The notes under the pieces were generated by a model. That model worked only from the letters and a program-made list of their open reading frames with translations, was not told the origin of the DNA and ran no database searches. This document shows positions 7,323 through 16,040 of a DNA stretch of 64,000 nucleotides, piece after piece. Position 1 is the first letter of the stretch. Every line of letters starts with the position of its first letter. The position numbers and the translations under genes were made by a program. Source of the DNA: Cedecea selenatireducens (GTDB lineage Bacteria > Pseudomonadota > Gammaproteobacteria > Enterobacterales > Enterobacteriaceae); contig NZ_JBHIKW010000003.1 of the NCBI RefSeq assembly GCF_042138895.1, positions 446,954-510,953 on the forward strand. Direction: 5' to 3'.

Positions 7323-8795
7323 ATGTCCCGATCTAACCCGATTCTGGCCTCCTCTGCGCAGAGCATTGAGGAATACCAGCAGGCGATCGCCCAGACCAGC
7401 CAGGCCGTAGTGGAATGGCTGCAGCAGCCCCAGATGTACAAGGGCAAAACCGTCGCCGAGCTGAAAGAACGTATTCAGCTCGACTTCAATCCACAGGGCC
7501 TGGGCAACCAGGCTGCGATTGAACGCGCGATTGAGTATTTCTTAAAAGACAGCCTGCTGGTGCATCACCCGCAGTGCGTGGCGCACCTTCACTGCCCAAG
7601 CCTGGTGGTTAGCCAGGCCGCGGAAGTGCTGATCAACGCCACCAACCAGAGCATGGACTCCTGGGATCAAAGCCCGTCGGCAACCATCATCGAGATGAAG
7701 CTGATCGAATGGCTGCGCGCGCAGGTTGGCTACCCGGCTGGCGACGCGGGCGTGTTCACCAGCGGCGGTACCCAGAGTAACCTGATGGGCCTGATGCTGG
7801 CGCGTGACGCTTACTTTGCGCGTCAGGGCCACTCCGTCCAGCAGGACGGTCTGACCGGCGATATCCGCAAAATCCGGGTGCTGTGCTCTGAAAATGCCCA
7901 CTTCTCCGTGCAGAAAAACATGGCGCTGATGGGCATGGGCTACCAGTCAGTCACGCTGGTGAAAACCGATGAGTTCGCCCGCATGGACGTTAACGACCTG
8001 GCGGCTAAAATCGCCCAGGCGAAGGCGAACGGCGAGCAGATCATGGCTATCGTCGCCACTGCCGGTACGACCGACGCTGGCGCTATCGACCCGCTGAGCG
8101 ACATCGCGAAGCTGGCCGCTGCGCACCAGATTTGGGTACACGTTGATGCAGCCTGGGGCGGCGCGCTGCTGCTGTCCGAGAAGTATCGCGATTACCTGAA
8201 CGGCCTGGAGCTGGTGGATTCCGTTACCCTGGACTTCCACAAGCAGTTCTTCCAGACCATCAGCTGCGGCGCGTTCCTGCTGAAAGACGCTCGCCACTAC
8301 GAGCTGATGCGCTACCAGGCGGCCTACCTGAACTCCGAGTTCGACGAAGAGCAAGGCGTGCCAAACCTGGTCTCCAAGTCGCTGCAAACCACCCGCCGCT
8401 TTGATGCACTGAAGCTGTGGATGGGCCTGGAAGCGCTGGGCCAAAAACAGTACGCCGAAATCATCGATCACGGCGTAACCATGGCGCAGAACGTGGCGGC
8501 TTACGTGGCTGACCACGCTTCGCTGGAGCTGGTAATGCAGCCGCAGCTGGCAAGCGTGCTGTTCCGCTTCCGTCCGGCAAGCCTGGCTGGCCGTAGCGAT
8601 GCGGAAATCGCGCTGCTGAACCAGAAAATTGGCGATGCGCTGCTGGAGTCCGGCCGCGCGAACGTCGGCGTGACCGAGCATAACGGCGTCACCTGCCTGA
8701 AGCTGACCCTGCTGAACCCAACCGTTACCCTGGAGGACGTCAAAGTCCTGCTGGCGTTGGTTGAGAAAACCGCAGAGCCGCTGCTGAACGCGTAA
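7323..8795 (+). CDS. ddc: L-2,4-diaminobutyrate decarboxylase
   Basis: A 490-residue group II PLP decarboxylase that converts L-2,4-diaminobutyrate to 1,3-diaminopropane and CO2. Landmarks are FTSGGTQSNLMGLMLARDAY near residue 145, the PLP-pocket WVHVDAAWGGALLLS near 271, and TLDFHKQFFQ with the PLP lysine at about 307. The gene lies 14 bases after dat with GGAGTAAAAAAT as ribosome binding site, and a terminator follows, so the two form a complete operon. 1,3-Diaminopropane is a diamine in its own right and a precursor for norspermidine or some hydroxamate siderophores; no such genes are in this window. Confidence 0.94.
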   Translation: MSRSNPILASSAQSIEEYQQAIAQTSQAVVEWLQQPQMYKGKTVAELKERIQLDFNPQGLGNQAAIERAIEYFLKDSLLVHHPQCVAHLHCPSLVVSQAAEVLINATNQSMDSWDQSPSATIIEMKLIEWLRAQVGYPAGDAGVFTSGGTQSNLMGLMLARDAYFARQGHSVQQDGLTGDIRKIRVLCSENAHFSVQKNMALMGMGYQSVTLVKTDEFARMDVNDLAAKIAQAKANGEQIMAIVATAGTTDAGAIDPLSDIAKLAAAHQIWVHVDAAWGGALLLSEKYRDYLNGLELVDSVTLDFHKQFFQTISCGAFLLKDARHYELMRYQAAYLNSEFDEEQGVPNLVSKSLQTTRRFDALKLWMGLEALGQKQYAEIIDHGVTMAQNVAAYVADHASLELVMQPQLASVLFRFRPASLAGRSDAEIALLNQKIGDALLESGRANVGVTEHNGVTCLKLTLLNPTVTLEDVKVLLALVEKTAEPLLNA

Positions 8796-8811
8796 TTTTT
8801 TACGTATGAAG

Positions 8812-8847
8812 AAAAGCCGGTCGCGAACCTTCGCCACCGGCTTTTTT
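8812..8847. terminator. terminator of dat-ddc
   Basis: AAGCCGGT (8814-8821) pairs with ACCGGCTT (8836-8843), with inner GCGAA/TCGC pairing, and a T-run follows. Also usable on the minus strand. Confidence 0.8.
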
Positions 8848-8854
8848 ATTGCCT

Positions 8855-8968
8855 TTAGTTCACCAGCCTGAGCTGCCGACGCAGAGCCGCCTTTGCCTCA
8901 TCACTAATGGATTCAGGGAACGGGATAATGTGCTCGGGGCGCAGAACGCCATCAATTTTGTCTTTCAT
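8855..8968 (-). pseudogene. short ORF, possible N-terminal remnant of an alpha/beta hydrolase gene
   Basis: A 37-residue reading frame, MKDKIDGVLRPEHIIPFPES... ending RRQLRLVN. The phrase RPEHIIPFPESIS followed by a helix EAKAALR resembles the extreme N terminus of some alpha/beta hydrolases, but nothing of the catalytic domain follows. It lies 19 bases after the NmrA-like gene stop codon on the same strand and may be a decayed second gene of that operon. A small functional protein cannot be excluded. Confidence 0.35.
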
Positions 8969-8987
8969 TGCCTGACCTGTACTTAAT

Positions 8988-9923
8988 TTATTCCTTCAGA
9001 TGCAACTGCAGCCAGTGCGCCACATCCTGAACCGGGATTTTTTTACTGAAGTTATAGGTTTTTTCCATCGGCCACCAGACACCTTCGCCGCGCGCAAAAG
9101 CGGTACGATAGCGCAGCATGACGTCATCAGGATGGCGACTAAGCCCGGCCTGTAAGTACGGCAGGCTCAGGACAGCTTTGCTAAATGATTTACCGCTGGT
9201 GCGCTCGACAATCTCTGCCAGTCTGCCATAGGTGAGCGTTTCGCTGGCGATAAACACCACCTGGTTAGCCACGCGAGGCTGTTCAAGATAAATGGCGGCC
9301 GTAAGTCGGCCAATATCTTCCGGCGAGGTGACGGTAACCTGAGTTTCCCAGCCACCCAGCGCGTTGACGGTTTGCTTATCCAGATTGACCACATCAAACG
9401 CTGGCTCAAACAGGAAGCTGGTGAACATCCCGGTGGAGACTATCACCCATTCGGTCACGCTCTGGCTTCGCAGCAGCGTTCTGACATCGTGCTGTTCGTC
9501 CCATACCGGCTGCCCGCTGCCTTTGCCTACCACATCGTAATCGACGCCAAACTGCCACGGGAAATAGCGGCTGACGCCTGCCTGAATCACCGCGCGGGTA
9601 ATTTTAAGCTGCGTACCTTCGCCTGCGACAAACCCCATGCAGTTGATGACGGTGTCGAATTGCTGGAACAGCGGCACCAAAGCGTCGCTCTCGCTGGTCG
9701 CGATATCCAGAGCGATAAAATCGATCCCGGCTTCGGCATACTTTTTATGACGCGGCGAAACCGGCCGTCCATGCTCATTGAGAGATCCCGGCGACACGCT
9801 GGCGGTTATAGCCCTTCCCAAACCCAAGACGGCTGGCTGCAGCGCATCCAGAATTGCCGCGCCCAGTTGTCCCACGCCCAGCACCAATATCTTTTCACCT
9901 GCCTTCTCAGTAATGATATTCAT
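8988..9923 (-). CDS. NmrA-like / isoflavone reductase family NAD(P)-binding protein
   Basis: This 311-residue protein has an N-terminal Rossmann motif, ILVLGVGQLGAAIL (GxGxxG). It continues with FDTVINCMGFVAGEG, the RYFPWQFGVDYD motif typical of NmrA/isoflavone-reductase-like members, and WVIVSTGMFTSFLF. It probably binds NADP(H), either as an atypical short-chain reductase or as a redox sensor. It is divergent from a LysR gene across 144 bases, which suggests control by that regulator. Substrate unknown. Confidence 0.82.
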   Translation of the reverse strand: MNIITEKAGEKILVLGVGQLGAAILDALQPAVLGLGRAITASVSPGSLNEHGRPVSPRHKKYAEAGIDFIALDIATSESDALVPLFQQFDTVINCMGFVAGEGTQLKITRAVIQAGVSRYFPWQFGVDYDVVGKGSGQPVWDEQHDVRTLLRSQSVTEWVIVSTGMFTSFLFEPAFDVVNLDKQTVNALGGWETQVTVTSPEDIGRLTAAIYLEQPRVANQVVFIASETLTYGRLAEIVERTSGKSFSKAVLSLPYLQAGLSRHPDDVMLRYRTAFARGEGVWWPMEKTYNFSKKIPVQDVAHWLQLHLKE

Positions 9924-10067
9924 ATCACTCTCGTTCCCCTTTACTTGCAGCAGAATTGCTACATTATTGGACAGTCTACCGGCGTGATTAAGGAGCGATA
10001 AGCCGCCCTGACCAGGTTAGACTGTTCGCAAAAATGGGATAATTTTGCCGAATTGACGGAGGATTCA

Positions 10068-10970
10068 ATGGATAAGCTGGAAGCCATGCGGGTCTACCGC
10101 CACGTGGTTGAAACGCAAAGTTTCGCCAGAGCTGCCGAGCTACTCGGACTACCGAGATCAACCGTCTCCCGCATGATTAAAGATCTTGAAAACTATCTGG
10201 CGGTGCAGCTACTTCAACGTACGACGAGGAAATTAAGCATCACGACCGACGGCCAGAACTATTACGCCGAATGTAAAAAAATCCTCGGTGATATAGCCGC
10301 CCTGGAATCCTCCTTCCCCGGAAAAACCGGGCAGCCGCGAGGGCGCTTTAAGATTGGTATGCCGCTGTCGCTGGCCCGACATTGTATTTTGCCGGAAATA
10401 CAGAGCTTTATGGCACGCTACCCTGAACTGGAACTGGTGCTTTGCTCAAGCGATCGAGTTACTGATTTAGTGCAGGAGGGATTTGACTGCGTTATTCGGG
10501 CGGGTGCGGTAGAAGATTCCACCACGCTGGTTGCCCGCCAGATCGCGCGCTTCAGGTGGTCGGTACTGGCTTCCGGGCAATACATATCTCAATTCGGAAC
10601 GCCTAAGACCTTAGAGGATTTGCAACATCATCACGCCGTGGGCTACCTCTCCCACGCCACCGGCAAAACAAGCGAATGGCATTTTGATCGGCAAGGCCGT
10701 GACGTATCCGTAAGAATGAAAGAGACGCTGGTTGTGGATGATACCGACGCCTATATCCAGGCCGGCCTTCAGGGTATGGGGTTAATTCGTGTGGCCAGCT
10801 ACCTGGTGAGTGATTATTTATCCTCCGGGGTGTTAATTTCCTGCCTGGAAGAGTACGCCGTCGATATGCCGCTGTTTCTGGTTTACCCGCAAAGCCGCCA
10901 TGTTTCCCCGGCGGTACGGGCGTTTTATGACTGGAGTAAAGCCACCCTGACCAGGCACTACGCGCAATAA
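10068..10970 (+). CDS. LysR family transcriptional regulator
   Basis: A 300-residue LysR regulator. The N-terminal DNA-binding domain reads MDKLEAMRVYRHVVETQSFARAAELLGLPRSTVSRMIKDLE, then LLQRTTRKLSITTDGQNYY, which is the pattern of the CrgA/YafC-type LysR subgroup. The ATG at 10068 is preferred over the in-frame TTG at 10053 because GGAGGA lies six bases before it and the family begins with MDxLxAM. The divergent NmrA-like gene is its likely target. A shared terminator separates it from ssb. Confidence 0.88.
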   Translation: MDKLEAMRVYRHVVETQSFARAAELLGLPRSTVSRMIKDLENYLAVQLLQRTTRKLSITTDGQNYYAECKKILGDIAALESSFPGKTGQPRGRFKIGMPLSLARHCILPEIQSFMARYPELELVLCSSDRVTDLVQEGFDCVIRAGAVEDSTTLVARQIARFRWSVLASGQYISQFGTPKTLEDLQHHHAVGYLSHATGKTSEWHFDRQGRDVSVRMKETLVVDDTDAYIQAGLQGMGLIRVASYLVSDYLSSGVLISCLEEYAVDMPLFLVYPQSRHVSPAVRAFYDWSKATLTRHYAQ

Positions 10971-10996
10971 AAAAGCTCCCAAAGGGAGCTTTTTCG
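10969..10996. terminator. bidirectional terminator between LysR gene and ssb
   Basis: AAAAGCTCCC (10971-10980) pairs with GGGAGCTTTT (10984-10993) around an AAA loop, with a T-run on one side and A-run on the other. It serves two genes that converge. Confidence 0.88.
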
Positions 10997-11018
10997 CTTT
11001 AGCTACGAACGGACATTA

Positions 11019-11549
11019 TCAGAACGGGATGTCGTCGTCGAAGTCCATTGGTGGTTCGTTAGATGGCGCTGGCGCGCTCTGCTGCTGCGGACGAGCCTGC
11101 GCGCCGCCGCTGAACTGGTTGCCGCCCTGTGGCTGCTGAGGCTGACCCCAGCTGCCCTGCTGCTGGCCGCCGTTGCCGCCTGCCGGTGCACCGCCGCCCT
11201 GACGGCCGCCGAGCATCTGCATGGTGCCGCCAACGTTAACCACGACTTCGGTGGTGTATTTTTCTACGCCAGCCTGGTCGGTCCATTTACGGGTTTGCAG
11301 TGCGCCTTCGATGTAAACCTGAGAGCCTTTACGCAGGTATTCGCCGGCCACTTCTGCCAGTTTGCCGAACAGCACTACGCGGTGCCACTCGGTTTTTTCT
11401 TTGGTTTCGCCGGTTTGCTTATCACGCCAGGACTCTGACGTGGCCAGTGTAATGTTGGCAACTGCGCCACCATTTGGCATATAGCGTACTTCCGGGTCCT
11501 GACCCAGATTCCCAACGAGAATCACCTTGTTTACGCCTCTGCTGGCCAT
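11019..11549 (-). CDS. ssb: single-stranded DNA-binding protein SSB
   Basis: This 176-residue protein coats single-stranded DNA in replication, repair and recombination. The N-terminal OB fold starts MASRGVNKVILVGNLGQDPE and includes WHRVVLFGKLAEVAGEYLRKG. A Gly/Gln-rich linker spans about residues 113-165, and the acidic tip MDFDDDIPF recruits partner enzymes. Length equals or nearly equals E. coli SSB (178). It is divergent from uvrA, and a LexA box lies between them, as in E. coli. Confidence 0.98.
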   Translation of the reverse strand: MASRGVNKVILVGNLGQDPEVRYMPNGGAVANITLATSESWRDKQTGETKEKTEWHRVVLFGKLAEVAGEYLRKGSQVYIEGALQTRKWTDQAGVEKYTTEVVVNVGGTMQMLGGRQGGGAPAGGNGGQQQGSWGQPQQPQGGNQFSGGAQARPQQQSAPAPSNEPPMDFDDDIPF

Positions 11550-11676
11550 GTTCGTGTCTCCTGAAACGGTTTTAAATAGTCTAAACCGGGGATTCTACAC
11601 TATGCCACCCACAATGTTTATAGCTGCGAGGGACATTCCAGAATCTCGGCTAAGTATAGCTCGTTTCATTAAAACA

Positions 11677-11692
11677 CTGGATATTCATTCAG
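11677..11692. promoter_or_regulatory. LexA box (SOS operator) for uvrA and ssb
   Basis: CTGGATATTCATTCAG matches the LexA consensus CTGT-N8-ACAG with two changes in the half-sites and differs by one base from the E. coli uvrA box as recalled. It lies in the ssb-uvrA divergent region. Confidence 0.85.
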
Positions 11693-11784
11693 GTTTTATT
11701 GTGTCATAATTAGCCGTTTCTGGCCGTCGGTTGTACCTCTACATACATACCAGGCGCATGCAGTCATTATTCCGGGAAAGGTGA

Positions 11785-14616
11785 ATGGATAAGATCGAAG
11801 TTCGGGGCGCCCGCACCCACAATCTCAAAAATATCAATCTCGTCATCCCGCGCGACAAACTGATTGTTGTCACCGGGCTTTCGGGTTCAGGCAAATCCTC
11901 ACTGGCATTCGATACCCTTTACGCAGAAGGGCAGCGCCGCTACGTTGAGTCCCTCTCCGCCTATGCGCGCCAGTTCCTGTCGCTGATGGAGAAGCCGGAT
12001 GTCGACCATATCGAAGGGTTGTCGCCCGCGATTTCTATTGAACAGAAATCCACATCCCATAACCCGCGTTCCACCGTCGGCACCATCACGGAAATTCATG
12101 ACTACCTGCGTCTGCTTTACGCCCGCGTAGGCGAACCGCGCTGCCCGGATCACGACATCCCGCTCGCGGCGCAAACCGTCAGCCAGATGGTGGATAACGT
12201 GCTGGCGCAGCCGGAAGGCAAACGCCTGATGCTGCTCGCGCCGATCATTAAAGATCGCAAAGGCGAGCACGCTAAAACGCTGGAAAACCTCGCCAGCCAG
12301 GGCTATATCCGCGCGCGTATCGACGGCGAAGTATGCGACCTGTCCGATCCGCCCAAGCTTGAGCTGCAGAAGAAGCACACCATTGAAGTGGTCGTGGATC
12401 GCTTTAAAGTGCGCGAAGATATCGCCCAGCGCCTGGCCGAGTCGTTTGAAACCGCGCTGGAGCTGTCCGGCGGCTCTGCCGTTGTCGCCGATATGGACGA
12501 TGAAAAAGCGGAAGAGCTGCTGTTCTCCGCCAACTTTGCCTGCCCGGTTTGCGGCTACAGCATGCGCGAGCTGGAACCTCGTCTGTTTTCCTTTAACAAC
12601 CCGGCCGGCGCCTGCCCAACCTGTGACGGCCTGGGCGTTCAGCAGTATTTCGATCCAGATCGCGTGGTACAAAACGGTGAGCTGTCTCTGGCCGGCGGGG
12701 CAATTCGCGGCTGGGATCGCCGTAACTTCTATTACTTCACCATGCTGCGCTCGCTGGCCGAGCACTATAAGTTTGACGTGGAATCTCCATGGAACGAGCT
12801 GAGCGACACGGTGAAGAAAGTGGTGCTGCACGGTTCCGGCAAAGAAACTATCGAATTCAAATACATGAACGATCGCGGTGACACTTCCGTGCGCCGCCAT
12901 CCGTTCGAAGGCGTGCTGCACAACATGGAGCGCCGCTACAAAGAGACGGAATCTTCCGCCGTTCGTGAAGAGCTGGCGAAGTTCATCAGCAACCGTCCTT
13001 GCACCAGCTGCGAAGGCACCCGTCTGCGCCGCGAAGCCCGCCACGTGTTTGTCGAAAACACCGCGCTGCCGACCATCTCTGACATGAGCATCGGCCATGC
13101 GATGGAATTCTTCCAGAACATGAAGCTGAGCGGCCAGCGCGCGCAAATCGCGGAAAAAGTGTTGAAAGAGATCGGCGACCGCCTGAAGTTCCTGGTGAAC
13201 GTCGGCCTGAACTATCTTTCTCTCTCCCGCTCGGCAGAAACCCTGTCCGGCGGCGAAGCCCAGCGTATTCGCCTGGCAAGCCAGATTGGCGCCGGGCTGG
13301 TCGGCGTGATGTACGTGCTGGATGAGCCGTCTATCGGCCTGCACCAGCGCGATAACGAACGCCTGCTGGAAACCCTGATTCACCTGCGTAACCTCGGCAA
13401 CACGGTGATTGTGGTAGAGCACGACGAAGACGCCATTCGCGCCGCCGACCATATTATCGATATTGGCCCTGGCGCGGGCGTTCACGGCGGCCAGGTGGTC
13501 GCGGAAGGCACCATGAAGGACATTATTGCGGTGCCGGAGTCCCTGACCGGGCAGTTCCTGAGCGGCAAACGCGAAATTGCGGTGCCGAAACAGCGCGTTG
13601 CCGCCGATCCGTCAAAAGTGCTCAAGCTCTCCGGTGCGAAAGGTAACAACCTGAAGGACGTCACGCTGACGCTGCCAGTGGGACTGTTTACCTGTATTAC
13701 CGGGGTTTCCGGATCCGGGAAATCGACGCTGATCAACGATACGCTGTTCCCGATTGCCCAGCGCCAGCTGAACGGCGCCACTATCGCAGAACCTGCACCG
13801 TACCGCGACGTTCAGGGTCTGGAGCATTTCGATAAGGTTATCGATATTGACCAGAGCCCGATTGGCCGTACGCCACGATCCAACCCGGCTACCTACACCG
13901 GCGTGTTTACGCCAGTGCGTGAGCTGTTTGCAGGCGTACCGGAAGCGCGTTCACGCGGCTATACGCCGGGGCGCTTTAGCTTCAACGTTCGCGGCGGGCG
14001 CTGCGAAGCCTGCCAGGGCGACGGCGTCATCAAAGTCGAAATGCACTTCCTGCCGGATATCTACGTGCCGTGCGACCAGTGCAAAGGCAAACGCTATAAC
14101 CGTGAAACGCTGGAGATTAAGTACAAAGGCAAAAGCATTCACGAAGTGCTGGATATGACGATTGAAGACGCGCGTGAGTTCTTCGACGCCGTGCCGGCGC
14201 TGGCGCGCAAGCTGCAAACGCTGATCGACGTGGGCCTGTCCTACATCCGTCTTGGCCAGTCAGCCACCACGCTGTCGGGCGGTGAAGCGCAGCGCGTTAA
14301 GCTGGCGCGTGAGCTGTCCAAGCGCGGCACCGGCCAGACGCTGTATATCCTCGACGAGCCGACCACCGGCCTGCACTTTGCGGACATTCAGCAACTGCTG
14401 GAAGTGCTGCATCAGCTCAGGGATCAGGGCAACACCATCGTGGTGATTGAACACAACCTCGACGTGATTAAAACCGCAGACTGGATTGTGGATCTGGGTC
14501 CTGAAGGCGGCAGCGGCGGCGGCGAGATTCTGGTCTCCGGCACGCCGGAAACCGTCGCAAGCTGTGAAGCATCCCATACCGCGCGGTTCCTCAAACCGTT
14601 GCTGAAGCTGAAATAG
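11785..14616 (+). CDS. uvrA: excinuclease ABC subunit A
   Basis: A 943-residue DNA damage recognition ATPase of nucleotide excision repair; it loads UvrB at lesions. Two ABC modules are visible: Walker A motifs GLSGSGKSSL (near residue 31) and GVSGSGKST (near 640), each with a later LSGGEAQR signature and a Walker B (VLDEPSIGLH, ILDEPTTGLH). Zinc-finger pairs appear as CPVCG...CPTCDG and CEACQGDG...CDQCKG. Three residues longer than E. coli UvrA. SOS-controlled through the box at 11677. Confidence 0.98.
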   Translation: MDKIEVRGARTHNLKNINLVIPRDKLIVVTGLSGSGKSSLAFDTLYAEGQRRYVESLSAYARQFLSLMEKPDVDHIEGLSPAISIEQKSTSHNPRSTVGTITEIHDYLRLLYARVGEPRCPDHDIPLAAQTVSQMVDNVLAQPEGKRLMLLAPIIKDRKGEHAKTLENLASQGYIRARIDGEVCDLSDPPKLELQKKHTIEVVVDRFKVREDIAQRLAESFETALELSGGSAVVADMDDEKAEELLFSANFACPVCGYSMRELEPRLFSFNNPAGACPTCDGLGVQQYFDPDRVVQNGELSLAGGAIRGWDRRNFYYFTMLRSLAEHYKFDVESPWNELSDTVKKVVLHGSGKETIEFKYMNDRGDTSVRRHPFEGVLHNMERRYKETESSAVREELAKFISNRPCTSCEGTRLRREARHVFVENTALPTISDMSIGHAMEFFQNMKLSGQRAQIAEKVLKEIGDRLKFLVNVGLNYLSLSRSAETLSGGEAQRIRLASQIGAGLVGVMYVLDEPSIGLHQRDNERLLETLIHLRNLGNTVIVVEHDEDAIRAADHIIDIGPGAGVHGGQVVAEGTMKDIIAVPESLTGQFLSGKREIAVPKQRVAADPSKVLKLSGAKGNNLKDVTLTLPVGLFTCITGVSGSGKSTLINDTLFPIAQRQLNGATIAEPAPYRDVQGLEHFDKVIDIDQSPIGRTPRSNPATYTGVFTPVRELFAGVPEARSRGYTPGRFSFNVRGGRCEACQGDGVIKVEMHFLPDIYVPCDQCKGKRYNRETLEIKYKGKSIHEVLDMTIEDAREFFDAVPALARKLQTLIDVGLSYIRLGQSATTLSGGEAQRVKLARELSKRGTGQTLYILDEPTTGLHFADIQQLLEVLHQLRDQGNTIVVIEHNLDVIKTADWIVDLGPEGGSGGGEILVSGTPETVASCEASHTARFLKPLLKLK

Positions 14617-14970
14617 TCAAACCGATAATTGCTGCCTGACCTGCTCAGGCAGCAATGTCACCGCCTGCTGATACGAAGCATCCACCAGATAGTAAATTTG
14701 CGAACCGGGCAGCGAGCCGTCCAGGTATAGCGTGCTCCAGTGCGTCTTATTCAAATGGGCGCTGGGGAACACATCCTGATGCTGCTGGCGCAGAAGCTCT
14801 GCCAGGTCTGGCGTCGCCTTGAGGGAGACCGCCGGGCGCTGATTCTCCGCATGCACCATCGCAAACAGCACATCGCCGACTTTGATTTGTGTAGCCTTCC
14901 AGTCGCTATGCACGCTCTGCTCTGCGCCTGGTTTCTTCATGCAGTACTCTAGAAGTTCCGAATTCGTCAT
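14617..14970 (-). CDS. yjbR: MmcQ/YjbR family DNA-binding protein
   Basis: A 117-residue YjbR-family protein with a CyaY-like fold. It is recognised by the start MTNSELLEYCMKKPGAEQS, the central KVGDVLFAMVH, and HLNKTHWSTLYLDGSLP followed by LVDASYQQAV. The family is thought to bind DNA, but its role is not established. It converges tail to tail with uvrA, one base apart. In E. coli, yjbQ lies between yjbR and aphA; it is absent here. Confidence 0.92.
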   Translation of the reverse strand: MTNSELLEYCMKKPGAEQSVHSDWKATQIKVGDVLFAMVHAENQRPAVSLKATPDLAELLRQQHQDVFPSAHLNKTHWSTLYLDGSLPGSQIYYLVDASYQQAVTLLPEQVRQQLSV

Positions 14971-15063
14971 CTCGATTTCCTCGTCCTGATAGTCTGGCCG
15001 GAAGCATTCGCGGCAGGATTAAGTGTGCGCCAAAAGCGCATAATCGACGAGGAAAATTGATTA

Positions 15064-15101
15064 AAAAAACGGCAGTTAATTTGCGTTAACTGCCGTGTTT
15101 G
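15064..15101. terminator. terminator of aphA
   Basis: ACGGCAGTTAA (15069-15079) pairs perfectly with TTAACTGCCGT (15086-15096). On the minus strand the stem is followed by TTTTTTTAA. Confidence 0.9.
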
Positions 15102-15110
15102 ATACCGGGA

Positions 15111-15824
15111 TTAATACTCGGAGTTGACGATGACTTCTTCGCCAAACGAGCCTGCTTTTGGCAGCGGCTGATAGCTGGAGTTCGAGGCTCGCAGGATGCG
15201 GATCCCGCGCGCGCCAACGTCCTGCGCGGCGGTAATGTCGTTATCGGAGTCGCCGTAGAAGATTTTGATTTTCTTATCTTTCAGCCACTGCGTTTTGGTG
15301 TTCTGGCCTTCTTTATCCCCGGCAAAAATCACCGGATTTACGCTCGGCTCTGGGATCAGGAAGTCGTTTTGCAGGGTTTTGGTGACGGTTTCGGTTTTGG
15401 TCTGGCTACGCCCGGTGACAAAGTAAACGCTGTCGCCACGTTTGAGGTGCATGGTGATCAGGCTCTTCGCCACCTCTTTTGGCATGCTGAAGTCGTCCCA
15501 GCCGTTGTTCATTTTTTCCCAGAACGCGGGATTTTTCAGGTAATCCTGTTTGCCCGGTGAGAACTCTTTTTGCCCGCGGTAAAAGCCAGGGCTGGAAAAC
15601 AGTACGGTATCGTCAATATCAAAGCCAACCGCGATAGGTTCACGGCCAAGCAGGCTGTTTTCAATTTGTGCCACGGAGACCCAGTGGATTGGCATCTGCT
15701 GCGCCAGCTGAGCAACGGTGACGCCAGGGTTAAGCGGAGCGGGTGCGGATTCAGTTGCCAGCGCGGCATGATTAAGGCCTACCAGCAGGCAGGCGGCACT
15801 GAGTGCCAGGGCGATCTTACGCAT
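15111..15824 (-). CDS. aphA: class B acid phosphatase / phosphotransferase
   Basis: This 237-residue periplasmic enzyme removes phosphate from nucleotides and other monoesters and can transfer it to nucleosides. A signal peptide (MRKIALALSAACLLVGLNHAALA) precedes the DDDD-superfamily motif FDIDDTVLFSS with Asp 69 and Asp 71. The second motif is YFVTGRS near residue 135 and the metal-binding third motif is FYGDSDNDI near 190. Length equals E. coli AphA. It is upstream of yjbR on the same strand and separated from tyrB by about 200 bases. Confidence 0.96.
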   Translation of the reverse strand: MRKIALALSAACLLVGLNHAALATESAPAPLNPGVTVAQLAQQMPIHWVSVAQIENSLLGREPIAVGFDIDDTVLFSSPGFYRGQKEFSPGKQDYLKNPAFWEKMNNGWDDFSMPKEVAKSLITMHLKRGDSVYFVTGRSQTKTETVTKTLQNDFLIPEPSVNPVIFAGDKEGQNTKTQWLKDKKIKIFYGDSDNDITAAQDVGARGIRILRASNSSYQPLPKAGSFGEEVIVNSEY

Positions 15825-15980
15825 TGTTTTCCCTTTTATTTTCTGTTTTTAATTGTTGTTTAAATGAGCAGCCTTGCCATAAAACATTCCGACCATACCC
15901 GTCGGGGACCGATCTACAAAGGTTTTTTTCAGTTTAATGTCGCAGAAAACAGGCAGAGTCACAGAATGGCGGTGTGATTT

Positions 15981-16000
15981 CCTCTCCCTGCCGGGAGAGG
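15981..16000. repeat. short palindrome, half of a dispersed repeat (CCTCTCCC core)
   Basis: CCTCTCCC and GGGAGAGG face each other across TGCC, downstream of the tyrB stop codon. The core is the same as the palindromes between malE and malF and between aceK and aceA, without the flanking CCCTCACCCC part. It may act as tyrB terminator or RNA-protecting hairpin. Confidence 0.6.
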
Positions 16001-16040
16001 AAAAAGGGAACGTTAAAAATCAAATATTGTTAGCGAGCAC

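Noticed and set aside
7947..8837. Open frame of 296 codons opposite ddc
   Set aside because: Shadow of ddc; no family resemblance.
11899..13485. Open frame of 528 codons opposite uvrA
   Set aside because: It lies entirely inside uvrA on the other strand, has no domain match or ribosome binding site, and shows shadow-type composition.
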